A stretch of DNA of 7,055 nt from Candidatus Coatesiibacteriota bacterium (GCA_030631385.1 DAOVLG010000081.1:1-7055), one strand, 5' to 3'. Shown: positions 1 to 6,151, numbered from the stretch's first letter. Numbers and translations are program-made. The notes: a model not told the origin generated them from the sequence alone.

Positions 1-47
1 ATTCCCTCTCCACCCTTTGGGGGGAGAGGGCTAGGGTGAGGGGGGAT
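1..47. repeat. Palindromic intergenic repeat at the left edge
   Basis: CCCTCTCC at 4-11 pairs perfectly with GGAGAGGG at 23-30. After a bulged A12, CCC at 13-15 can also pair with GGG at 20-22, leaving a four-base loop, so this is a long GC-rich hairpin. It is followed by the G-rich tail CTAGGGTGAGGGGGG (31-45). A hairpin plus a tail of this form resembles short palindromic intergenic elements that recur in many environmental bacterial genomes. That comparison is from memory and was not searched. Its copy number here is unknown, and the window edge may cut it on the left. Confidence 0.6.
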
Positions 48-156
48 ATAGAACACCCATTAGTCAACGGGCCGATCTTCAGGTAGGTCCGTGACCTTAG
101 TCTCATCACCCGTCTGGGGAGGGGCAGTCGCCCACGGATTAGGGTTAGGAGGTAAA

Positions 157-212
157 CGTAGGGGCGGGCCTCAGCGCCCGCCCGCGGGAGGGTCAACAGA
201 CCCTCCACTACG
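157..212. repeat. Double hairpin enclosed by a short inverted repeat (three-way junction)
   Basis: The outer arms are CGTAG (157-161) and CTACG (208-212). Inside are two perfect hairpins. The first has an 8-bp stem GGGCGGGC/GCCCGCCC (162-169 with 176-183) and a 6-base loop. The second has an 8-bp stem GGAGGGTC/GACCCTCC (187-194 with 199-206) and the 4-base loop AACA. Only three bases separate the two hairpins. Such a compact symmetrical structure suggests a REP- or MITE-like dispersed element. It lies 13 bases past the moxR stop codon, so it would also be the first structure at the 3' end of that transcript and could stop or protect it. Confidence 0.65.
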
Positions 213-225
213 AAGGCCTCATACC

Positions 226-1218
226 CTATGGTTCGACAGTCTCCATCAAACGATTGATTATCTCGTCCGGGCTGACCCCCTCGGCCTCGGCGTTGAAGTT
301 GATGAGCACCCGATGGCGCATCACGGCGTGGGTCAGGGCGCGTACGTCGTCCACCGAAGCGACGGGACGACCGCGCAGCGCCGCCCGCGCCTTGGCCCCG
401 AGGATGAGGTACTGCCCGGCGCGCACGCCCGCCCCCCAGGCCACCCAGCGCTGGATGAAGTCCGGTGCGGTGGAGTCCCCGGGTCGGCTCGCCCGGGCCA
501 GGTTCACCGCGTAGGTCACCACGTGGGGCGCCGCCGAGATCTCACGGATCAGCCCCTGAAGCTCGTTTATCTCATCCGCGGAGAGCACCTGCTCCAACTC
601 CGGCTCCTCCCCACCGGTGGTTTGGGTGACGATCTGCTCCTCCTCGTCCCGATCGGGATAGTCTATGCGCACCTCGAGCATGAAGCGGTCGAGCTGGGCC
701 TCGGGCAGAGGGTAGGTTCCCTCCTGTTCGATGGGGTTCTGGGTGGCGAGGACGAAGAACGGTTCGGGTAGGGGGTAGGTGGTATCGCCGATGGAGACCT
801 GGCGCTCCTGCATCGCCTCGAGGAGGGCGGCCTGGGTCTTCGGGGGGGTGCGGTTGATCTCGTCGGCCAGGATCAGGTTGGCGAAGACCGGTCCGCGGAG
901 GAACTGCATGTCCCTGCGTCCGGTCTCGGGGTCCGGCTGAATCACATCGGTTCCGGTGATGTCGGCGGGCATCAGGTCGGGGGTGAACTGAATCCGCTTG
1001 AAGGAGAGGTCCAAAATGCGGGCGAGGCTGGAAACCATGAGCGTCTTGGCCAGCCCCGGAACCCCGACCAGAAGGGCGTGGGCGTGGGAAAACAGCACGA
1101 TCAGAAGCTGTTCGATGACCTCGTGCTGCCCGACGATAACGCGTGAGAGCTGATCCTCGACGCTCCGGGCGGCCTCGGACAACCGTTCCAGTTTGGCTTC
1201 GGCCTCGACAACGTCCAA
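226..1218 (-). CDS. moxR: MoxR-family AAA+ ATPase
   Basis: A 330-residue cytoplasmic AAA+ ATPase of the MoxR group, the usual full length. Members act as ATP-driven chaperones that help assemble or activate protein complexes, often with a VWA-domain partner. The Walker A loop is GVPGLAKT (52-59), Walker B is LILADE (115-120), followed by the group-typical INRTPPKTQAALLEAMQE, and sensor 1 is ATQNP (158-162). An LDRF motif (176-179) and the C-terminal lid with a sensor-2-like segment (about 262-292) follow. The start is TTG at 1218. An AGAGG Shine-Dalgarno sequence sits six bases upstream, and I see no better start. In most genomes moxR is followed by a DUF58 gene. Here the gene runs directly into structured repeats and no partner is visible, so its client is unknown. 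The family call is firm. The specific role is not. Confidence 0.95.
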   Translation of the reverse strand: MDVVEAEAKLERLSEAARSVEDQLSRVIVGQHEVIEQLLIVLFSHAHALLVGVPGLAKTLMVSSLARILDLSFKRIQFTPDLMPADITGTDVIQPDPETGRRDMQFLRGPVFANLILADEINRTPPKTQAALLEAMQERQVSIGDTTYPLPEPFFVLATQNPIEQEGTYPLPEAQLDRFMLEVRIDYPDRDEEEQIVTQTTGGEEPELEQVLSADEINELQGLIREISAAPHVVTYAVNLARASRPGDSTAPDFIQRWVAWGAGVRAGQYLILGAKARAALRGRPVASVDDVRALTHAVMRHRVLINFNAEAEGVSPDEIINRLMETVEP

Positions 1219-1252
1219 GGGTAACCTCTTTGGTAACGGGTGATTTACCTTA

Positions 1253-1258
1253 ATAATA
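1253..1258 (-). promoter_or_regulatory. Possible -10 element of the moxR promoter
   Basis: On the minus strand TATTAT (five of six matches to TATAAT) lies in a small AT-rich patch, about 28-35 bases before the TTG start. No convincing -35 hexamer lies 15-19 bases upstream. A terminator upstream of this point implies that moxR needs its own promoter, which is the main support. Confidence 0.35.
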
Positions 1259-1305
1259 CAGCAAAAGGCGCCTTACAGTTCCGCCGGCGTATCACCAACG
1301 GGCCC

Positions 1306-1328
1306 AAAAAGGCCGGCTCAAACCCGGC
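1306..1328 (-). terminator. Rho-independent terminator of the nucleotidylyltransferase gene
   Basis: On the minus strand, 26 bases after the TAG stop, GCCGG and CCGGC form a GC stem around a seven-base loop (1312-1328). C and then TTTTT (1306-1310) follow directly. A short GC stem with an immediate T-run is the classical intrinsic terminator layout. The stem is only 5 bp, so strength is uncertain. It separates this gene from moxR transcriptionally. Confidence 0.65.
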
Positions 1329-1353
1329 TTCTGGCAGGGAAAATTTAGGTGGA

Positions 1354-2571
1354 CTACCCCTCCTCCGGCCAGATCTCACCCTTGTCGCTCCGGACGACCT
1401 CGCCCATCTCGGTGCGCGCCCCGGCGGCAATCTTCGCTCCGGGCATCAGCACCGTCATCGGCGCCACATAGGCATCGGGGCCGATCACGGCGCCGAACTT
1501 GGGCAGGTCCACCTCCACCGGCTTCCCCTTGACTATCGAGGTGATCTTCTCGCCGGGAGGCGGGTCGCAAAAAGCGACCACCCCGTCACCCAACGTGGCC
1601 CCATCGGCGATGACACACCTGGTTAAGAGGCAGCGGCGACCGATCTGCACACCGGCCCCGATCAGGCAGTTCCCGATCTGGGTGCCCCCGGCGATCTGGG
1701 AGTTGGGACCGATCGCGGTGCGATTCATGATCTGCACCCCGGGGTGGATGTAGCAGTTCCGCGAGATCATCACCCGGTCGGTGAGGATGCATCCCCGACC
1801 GATCCAGGTGTCCTCGAGAACGTTCACGGTGACGCAGCGGTGGACGTCGCCCAGCATGCGGGACTTCACGTTGAACCGCTGCAGGGGACGGTCCTGGATC
1901 AGACGGGTGTTGGCCTCCAGCAGGTGCCAGGGGTAACCGATGGCGTACCAGCCGCCGTTGGACTCCACCCAGTGGAGCTCACCCTCGGCGGCCAGCCTTG
2001 CGACGGCATCGGTCAGCTCGATCTCCCCGCGCTCGCTCGGCTCCAGCTCGGTCAACATCTCCAGGAACCGGGCGTTGATCTTGTAACAACCGGTATTGGC
2101 CAGATCGGAGACGAACTGGGCGGGCTTTTCATAGACGCCGGTCACGCGGTCATCCTCGGTGGTCAGGACCCCGAAACGCTCGGGGTTGGTAACCCGCTGG
2201 GCCAGGACGGCGTTGGGGTACTCGAACATCTCTTCGAAATTATCGTCGCGGTAGAGGTCATCCCCCATGAGCACGAGCGCCTCGCCCGATACCTTATCAG
2301 CGGCGCACAGGAGGGCGTGCCCCGTTCCCCTCTGCTCCTTCTGCTCCACGTACCGGAGCCGGATACCCCGATGGCTGGAACCGAAGCGCCGGATGATCCT
2401 CTCCCCCATGAAGCCAACCACGATGATCGCCTCGTCCACCAGTCCCTCGACGGCGCGCAGGTTCAGCTCGAGGATCGAGTGCCCGGCGACCTCGTAGAGG
2501 GCCTTGGGGGTCTTGACGGTCAGGGGATAGGTACGTGTGCTCAGACCGGCCGCGAGAATAACTGCCTGCAT
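1354..2571 (-). CDS. Sugar-1-phosphate nucleotidylyltransferase with left-handed beta-helix domain (GlmU-like)
   Basis: A 405-residue two-domain protein. Residues 1 to about 230 are a nucleotidyl transferase domain that would join a sugar-1-phosphate to NTP and release pyrophosphate. Visible motifs are LAAGLSTRTYPLTVKTPK (6-23), QRGTGHAL (80-87), the metal-binding region MGDDLY (102-107), YEKP (147-150), LANTGCYKI (158-166), GEIELTDAV (182-190), and GGWYAIGYPWHLLEAN (206-221). Residues about 250-390 are hexapeptide repeats of an I-G-x-G/N type (WIGRG, AIGPN, QIGNC, QIGRR), folding as a left-handed beta-helix, often an acyl- or acetyltransferase. The architecture matches archaeal-type bifunctional enzymes making UDP-GlcNAc-like sugars rather than classical E. 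coli GlmU. Whether the helix domain is catalytic cannot be told. ATG start at 2571 with a weak AGGG site very close to it. The product probably feeds cell-envelope glycan synthesis. Confidence 0.88.
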   Translation of the reverse strand: MQAVILAAGLSTRTYPLTVKTPKALYEVAGHSILELNLRAVEGLVDEAIIVVGFMGERIIRRFGSSHRGIRLRYVEQKEQRGTGHALLCAADKVSGEALVLMGDDLYRDDNFEEMFEYPNAVLAQRVTNPERFGVLTTEDDRVTGVYEKPAQFVSDLANTGCYKINARFLEMLTELEPSERGEIELTDAVARLAAEGELHWVESNGGWYAIGYPWHLLEANTRLIQDRPLQRFNVKSRMLGDVHRCVTVNVLEDTWIGRGCILTDRVMISRNCYIHPGVQIMNRTAIGPNSQIAGGTQIGNCLIGAGVQIGRRCLLTRCVIADGATLGDGVVAFCDPPPGEKITSIVKGKPVEVDLPKFGAVIGPDAYVAPMTVLMPGAKIAAGARTEMGEVVRSDKGEIWPEEG

Positions 2572-2610
2572 CTACCCTGCCTATGATCTCGTAATCACTA
2601 CTCCACGAGC

Positions 2611-2616
2611 TTTATA
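2611..2616 (-). promoter_or_regulatory. Possible -10 element of the nucleotidylyltransferase promoter
   Basis: The 72-base gap between the hypothetical protein gene and the nucleotidylyltransferase gene is unusually AT-rich for this window. On the minus strand it carries TATAAA, 40 bases before the ATG, downstream of an eight-T run. No good -35 hexamer is present at the normal distance. The T-run follows no GC hairpin, so a terminator for the upstream gene is not supported. Confidence 0.3.
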
Positions 2617-2643
2617 GCAAAAAAAATACTAAATTGATAGGTC

Positions 2644-3324
2644 CTACCGCAATGAAAGCTGGGGCGGGGCAACGGTTCGGCTGATGAACACATCCTCGGC
2701 CAGGAGGGAGAACTCGTAGCAACCCCCGGAGAGGTACCCTTCGGGGGGGTTACCCAGGTAGAAATCCACCGAACCGCTGCTCGCAACGAGGGTCACCTCC
2801 GCCTCCGCCTCGGGGATGGTTTGGCCGTCAAAGCTCCAGTTTCCCTTCAGCAGGGCGCCCGGCTCGCCGTGCCGGTACTGCACGGTGGCCAGCAGCCCCG
2901 AATCCTCCCAGCGAAGCTTGGTCACGTACTGACACGGGCGTGGGGGGATGTAAAAATCCTCCGTGGTGAGGGGAAAGTCCGTATCATCGGTGATCACGAC
3001 GCCGTGGTACCCGGTGGGCACCTCGAAGCCGGTCAGTTTGTAGACAAGCTCGCCGTCCGTGCTGTCCACCCGGAGGGTTTTGGAGAGGGGTTCGTTGGGT
3101 GACGGAGGGGTCCAGCGGCAAATAAAGACATCACCGGGGGAGGCGTTCTGAAAGAGGACGAAGATTTCCAGCTTCTCGGATTCGGTGGGTTCGGCGGGCG
3201 GGAAGAGCACCTCCACGACCTCGACCCGCAACCCCCCGGTCGCGAGGTAGAGGATCACCCAGACCCAGAATAAAAGCAGGGGGAACGAGTGCCGGACTAC
3301 CCTCCCGACGAACCGTTCCATCAT
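2644..3324 (-). CDS. Membrane-anchored hypothetical protein, probable extracytoplasmic beta-sandwich
   Basis: A 226-residue protein that I do not recognise as a named family. It begins with basic residues (R5, R8, R11), then a hydrophobic stretch at about 14-30 (SFPLLLFWVWVILYLATG) that reads as an uncleaved signal anchor or an N-terminal transmembrane helix. No clear signal peptidase or lipobox site follows. The remainder is beta-rich and polar with many prolines, and looks like one or two Ig-like sandwiches. Three cysteines (C69, C131, C202) lie in the presumed external part. The ATG at 3324 overlaps the TGA of the upstream DUF366 gene as ATGA, which implies translational coupling and a shared transcript. 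A second ATG follows immediately and is an equally possible start. Function unknown; the coupling to DUF366 is the only functional clue. Confidence 0.75.
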   Translation of the reverse strand: MMERFVGRVVRHSFPLLLFWVWVILYLATGGLRVEVVEVLFPPAEPTESEKLEIFVLFQNASPGDVFICRWTPPSPNEPLSKTLRVDSTDGELVYKLTGFEVPTGYHGVVITDDTDFPLTTEDFYIPPRPCQYVTKLRWEDSGLLATVQYRHGEPGALLKGNWSFDGQTIPEAEAEVTLVASSGSVDFYLGNPPEGYLSGGCYEFSLLAEDVFISRTVAPPQLSLR

Positions 3325-3890
3325 TCCACCGCCCGGACCTTGGAGACGGCGAGCTCCAGACCCCGTTCCTCCCTTTCAAACAACTCCAGCAACTCATGCC
3401 CGAGATCACCTGCACTCACGCCAAGCTCAGCCAAACCCACCGCCGGCACCGGCGCTCCCGACGGGTCATCGTTCAGGCCGATGTGGATCAGCCCCGCCAG
3501 CGGGCTCACCGTGGCTATCGAAACCGAGAGCTTCCGCCGTTCCACCGCCTGACTCGGGACGTAGAGGTCGTCGCCGTCTACGGTGACGGTCACACTCCGA
3601 CGATGCAAACGCTCGGCAATACGCAGGACGTACAGGCGCTGACGCAGAACCGTCTCCACGAGCGTCCGGCCAAACCAGACACCGATGAGGTGCAGCATTC
3701 GCTTCGCGGTAATCGGTTTCCCGTCGCGGCGGTCCTCAAGATCAACCAGATTCTCCGTCGGCACCCCGGCCGGTCCCAGGAAGGCCACGAGGCAATCACC
3801 GGTCAGGCCGGCCACCCGATGGGGCCAATGGGTGGTCAACTGGGAGCCGTCGTAGACCAGCTCGTCTGGCAGGAAACGGGTCTGTAGCAT
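3321..3890 (-). CDS. DUF366 family protein
   Basis: With the start at ATG 3890 the protein has 189 residues, close to the length I recall for DUF366, a family of unknown function known mainly from archaea and some bacteria. Conserved-looking blocks are YDGSQL (13-18), GDCLVAFLGP (31-40), VDLED (49-53), LRQRLY (82-87), GDDLYV (106-111), KLSVSIATVSP (120-130), HIGLN (136-140) and PVPAVGL (147-153). No signal peptide or membrane segment is seen, so it is cytoplasmic. The reading frame stays open up to a TTG at 3968, but that extension spans a good promoter and adds a cysteine- and tryptophan-containing stretch that is unlike the family. The start is therefore placed at 3890; GTG at 3896 is also possible. 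No Shine-Dalgarno site is visible. The family assignment is from motif memory and no function is proposed. Confidence 0.82.
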   Translation of the reverse strand: MLQTRFLPDELVYDGSQLTTHWPHRVAGLTGDCLVAFLGPAGVPTENLVDLEDRRDGKPITAKRMLHLIGVWFGRTLVETVLRQRLYVLRIAERLHRRSVTVTVDGDDLYVPSQAVERRKLSVSIATVSPLAGLIHIGLNDDPSGAPVPAVGLAELGVSAGDLGHELLELFEREERGLELAVSKVRAVE

Positions 3891-3920
3891 CGGCACGGGG
3901 AGGGACGTGTTTCCATGGCA

Positions 3921-3949
3921 ATTGTAGGATGATTCGGTCCAAAAGACAA
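3921..3949 (-). promoter_or_regulatory. Sigma70-like promoter of the DUF366 unit
   Basis: On the minus strand the -35 is TTGTCT (3944-3949, four of six) and the -10 is TACAAT (3921-3926, five of six), with a 17-base spacer. Transcription would begin near 3914, leaving about 24 bases of leader before ATG 3890. GGTCC (3936-3940) and GGACC (3952-3956, again at 3962-3966) bracket the -35 and could be an operator. Confidence 0.6.
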
Positions 3950-3974
3950 ACGGACCCCATCGGACCAATAAACC

Positions 3975-4002
3975 GGGGTAAGCCGGAGAAGCAGCCTACC
4001 CC
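3975..4002 (-). terminator. Hairpin after the outer-membrane protein gene, probable terminator
   Basis: Beginning 25 bases after the TAG stop, the minus strand forms a 9-bp stem (GGGGTAGGC with GCTTACCCC, including one G-T pair) around a 10-base loop. The following sequence is only modestly T-rich (GGTTTATT). The hairpin is good and the U-tract weak, so termination may be partial or aided by other factors. It lies just upstream of the DUF366 promoter, which supports a transcription boundary here. Confidence 0.5.
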
Positions 4003-4027
4003 AATCCAACGACCGTCGAACCCCGTC

Positions 4028-5917
4028 CTAGAGGGTCGTTCTGAGCCTGAGCCCCACGTTGATGGAGTCCCGGTCGTGGTCGTACTCGTAGACGCGGTAG
4101 TCGGCGTCAATATGAATCACAAGGTCCTCGACGATGTTGTAGGAGAAGGACAGGCCCCAGGAATGGTCGGTGCGGCTGGTCTCGCGGTCCGTGTAGATGG
4201 AAACGCGTGAGTTGAACCTGTACGAGAGCTCGAAGGCCAACGTCTCGGTCGGATAGATGTTGATCCTGTTGTTTATCCTCCAGTAGTTCGACAACCCCAT
4301 ACTCCCGGAGCTATCGCCCACGGGGAAGGAGGCGGTCTCTTTGAAGGAACCGGAGAAATCCAGCCCCCAGTACTCGGAGACACTGAATACCGGTTCGATG
4401 ACCAACTCCCGCGAGAGGGTGTCGGTGCCGCTTTCGAAGTCGTCGGTCCGACGGTTGTTCCGGCTGAGGGTGTAGGTCAACCCGATACGCAGGCCGTCAA
4501 TGAGCTTCACCTCGCCGCCGAAGCTGAGTTTGATCTCGTTGCTCTTCGGCAGGCTGCTGCTCACACCGCCCGTAGTCCGGTCGAAACCGATGTTGAAGTT
4601 GGCGTTGAGGGAGACCGCCTGGGTCAGTTTCCATTTGATGGTACTGGAGACGTCGTTGTAGAGGGAGATGGTGTCCTTGGAGGAGCTGATCGGGTAGGAG
4701 AAGTCGTCGTGGGTAACCTTGTGCTGCAGCTTGAGGATGAAGCTCTTGCCCAGATTGACCTGAGCGCCGGTGGTCATCGTGTTCTTGGTGTTGGTGAGGA
4801 CGGAGTCGGCGATGGCGAAACGTTCCGGGGGCAGATCACCGTCGTCGTCGTAGCACCTCCTGTTTGTCGTGTCCTGGGAAAGGATCCAGTGGAGGTAGTC
4901 CTCGGAGCTCGAGTCCCAGTTGAGCTGCAGCTTCCAGTTTATCCCGCGGGATAAAAGATCGTAGAGCGGCCACCACGGGGTGTGGAGACGGTACTCCGGG
5001 ATCGGATCGAGTTCCGGGTAGATCCAATAGTAGTACTTGTTGAGGTAGTACTCCTTCCCCAGGTAGGTCATGGTTCCGTGGATCAGATCTACGCTAAAGA
5101 TACCCTTTAAGTCGAAGGGGGTCACGTAGTTGGCGACCACTGACAGGTTGTTGTTCAGGGTGTTTTGATTGCGTTCGATCAGGTATGAGTCCCGGTAGAG
5201 GGTCCCGTTGAAGAGGTAGCGCAACTCGAAGGTCGTGTTCTTCCAGGGGCTGTAGTTCCCGGTCAGGCTGTTTGCAATACTACCGACGTAGTACTCGGAA
5301 TTCAAGGCGGGCTGGGTCGGGTATTCCCGGACCTCCCGGGAGCCGGTAAGATCACAGGAAAGCCGGGTCTGCTCTGTGATCTTGTAGTCGAACTTGAGAT
5401 CGGTATATCCGGAGAGGGAATCGTAAACGTATTCTCGGAAGCCGTAATCCCAATCGAAGGTGCCCTCGTGGGTGCTTGAGAGGGTGAGGTAGGCGTTCAG
5501 ATCGGCGGTAAGGGCATCGGAAAACCTTGTGTAGGCGCTGGTACCCGCCCGGTGGGTCTTGGATACCTGGTACTGCTCCTGGGTCTTCATATCGCTGTCG
5601 TAATCGAGCTGTTCGTAAAAACAAATGACACGGGTGTTCTCCACCGGCTCATAGAAGAGATCGAACCGCAGGGTACGGCTCTCCGATTCGCGGTTCGCCT
5701 GGGGCTCGTTCTGGACGCTCTGGTTCATGGTAAGCCGGAAGATGAAGTCTCTGCCGAAGGGGAGAGCGTAGCTCAGCGCGGAGCCGATCTTGTTGAGGGA
5801 TTTCCCGCTGTTGAAATTAATGTTGAGGCCGGGCTCGACTCCGGTGTCCTCCTCCTTGGCGAAAACCGGGGGGAAGAGGAGAATGATTGCAAGAATCGAA
5901 TAGAGAACCCGAGACAA
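4028..5917 (-). CDS. Predicted outer-membrane beta-barrel protein
   Basis: A 629-residue secreted protein. Residues 1-20 (MSRVLYSILAIILLFPPVFA) are a typical Sec signal peptide with a VFA cleavage site before KEED. The mature part is rich in Tyr, Trp, Ser, Thr, Asn and Asp. It shows repeated segments of alternating polar and hydrophobic residues separated by short acidic or Asn-rich turns, for example FELRYLFNG, WKLQLNWDS, LRIGLTYTLS and LAFELSYRFNS. That is the pattern of an outer-membrane barrel running through nearly the whole chain. I see no TonB box, plug domain or OmpA-like domain, so a TonB receptor is unlikely. The last strand (INVGLRLRTTL) ends in Leu rather than the usual Phe or Trp. 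The start is TTG at 5917, with a perfect GGAGG six bases upstream. Pore or transport function and family are unknown. It stands alone between its own promoter and terminator. Confidence 0.82.
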   Translation of the reverse strand: MSRVLYSILAIILLFPPVFAKEEDTGVEPGLNINFNSGKSLNKIGSALSYALPFGRDFIFRLTMNQSVQNEPQANRESESRTLRFDLFYEPVENTRVICFYEQLDYDSDMKTQEQYQVSKTHRAGTSAYTRFSDALTADLNAYLTLSSTHEGTFDWDYGFREYVYDSLSGYTDLKFDYKITEQTRLSCDLTGSREVREYPTQPALNSEYYVGSIANSLTGNYSPWKNTTFELRYLFNGTLYRDSYLIERNQNTLNNNLSVVANYVTPFDLKGIFSVDLIHGTMTYLGKEYYLNKYYYWIYPELDPIPEYRLHTPWWPLYDLLSRGINWKLQLNWDSSSEDYLHWILSQDTTNRRCYDDDGDLPPERFAIADSVLTNTKNTMTTGAQVNLGKSFILKLQHKVTHDDFSYPISSSKDTISLYNDVSSTIKWKLTQAVSLNANFNIGFDRTTGGVSSSLPKSNEIKLSFGGEVKLIDGLRIGLTYTLSRNNRRTDDFESGTDTLSRELVIEPVFSVSEYWGLDFSGSFKETASFPVGDSSGSMGLSNYWRINNRINIYPTETLAFELSYRFNSRVSIYTDRETSRTDHSWGLSFSYNIVEDLVIHIDADYRVYEYDHDRDSINVGLRLRTTL

Positions 5918-5942
5918 GGAAAACCTCCGAGATGGATACTGT

Positions 5943-5972
5943 ATTGTACGGGTATTCTCGGACGGGTGTCAA
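5943..5972 (-). promoter_or_regulatory. Strong sigma70-like promoter of the outer-membrane protein gene
   Basis: On the minus strand the -35 is a perfect TTGACA (5967-5972) and the -10 is TACAAT (5943-5948, five of six), with an 18-base spacer. The predicted start of transcription is near 5936. That gives a leader of about 19 bases containing GGAGG before the TTG start. The same -10 sequence is used by the DUF366 promoter. This is the best promoter in the window and suggests high expression of an abundant envelope protein. Confidence 0.75.
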
Positions 5973-6016
5973 CCGCTGGAACTTTTTAACCTTATGCCAC
6001 TTAGTTCCCCTTTACG

Positions 6017-6043
6017 TTGACTAATCCGGCGTCGTGTGATACT
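6017..6043 (+). promoter_or_regulatory. Probable promoter of the V/A-type ATPase operon
   Basis: TTGACT (6017-6022, five of six to the -35 consensus) is followed after 15 bases by GATACT (6038-6043, four of six), preceded by the extended -10 motif TGT (6035-6037). An alternative -10, TACTGT (6040-6045), gives a 17-base spacer but only three matches. Transcription would start in or next to the seven-T run at 6045-6051, leaving a leader of about 80-100 bases. Confidence 0.45.
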
Positions 6044-6044
6044 G

Positions 6045-6082
6045 TTTTTTTCACTTTGCTACACCGAAAAAAAGGTGTCACC
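6045..6082 (+). promoter_or_regulatory. Overlapping inverted repeats in the ATPase operon leader
   Basis: TTTTTTTC (6045-6052) is the exact reverse complement of GAAAAAAA (6066-6073). ACACC (6061-6065) is the exact complement of GGTGT (6074-6078), with the A-run as its loop, so the two stems exclude each other. GGTGTCACC (6074-6082) is also a palindrome by itself. The layout could be an operator or a leader RNA switch. This is structure seen in the sequence; the function is inferred. Confidence 0.35.
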
Positions 6083-6151
6083 TCCCCCGTGGTAACCGGC
6101 ATTTGGCGCCTCAGCCTTCTTTTACCGCCGATGGAAGATACGGATTATCCC

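Noticed and set aside
91..771. A 226-codon open frame on the plus strand
   Set aside because: It lies mostly antisense to the moxR coding sequence, and its product is low-complexity Gly, Leu, Arg, His sequence typical of a high-GC shadow frame.
1312..1336. tRNA 3'-end-like sequence on the plus strand: a 5-bp stem with loop CTCAAAC resembling a T-arm
   Set aside because: No matching 5' acceptor strand, D-arm or anticodon arm lies upstream, and no CCA follows. The same stem with the adjacent T-run on the minus strand is better explained as an intrinsic terminator.
1744..2586. A 280-codon open frame on the plus strand
   Set aside because: It is fully antisense to the well-supported nucleotidylyltransferase, with no domain motifs and no ribosome site.
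2588..2609. CTCGT/ACGAG inverted repeat before the nucleotidylyltransferase gene
   Set aside because: It has only 5 bp and a 12-base loop, which is expected by chance. No further support was found.
3396..3887. A 163-codon plus-strand frame
   Set aside because: It is antisense to the DUF366 gene, whose conserved motifs show which strand is coding.
6017..6130. N-terminal extension of the stalk subunit from TTG 6017
   Set aside because: The TTG is the first triplet of the likely -35 element. The extension is not coiled-coil-like and would overlap the promoter.
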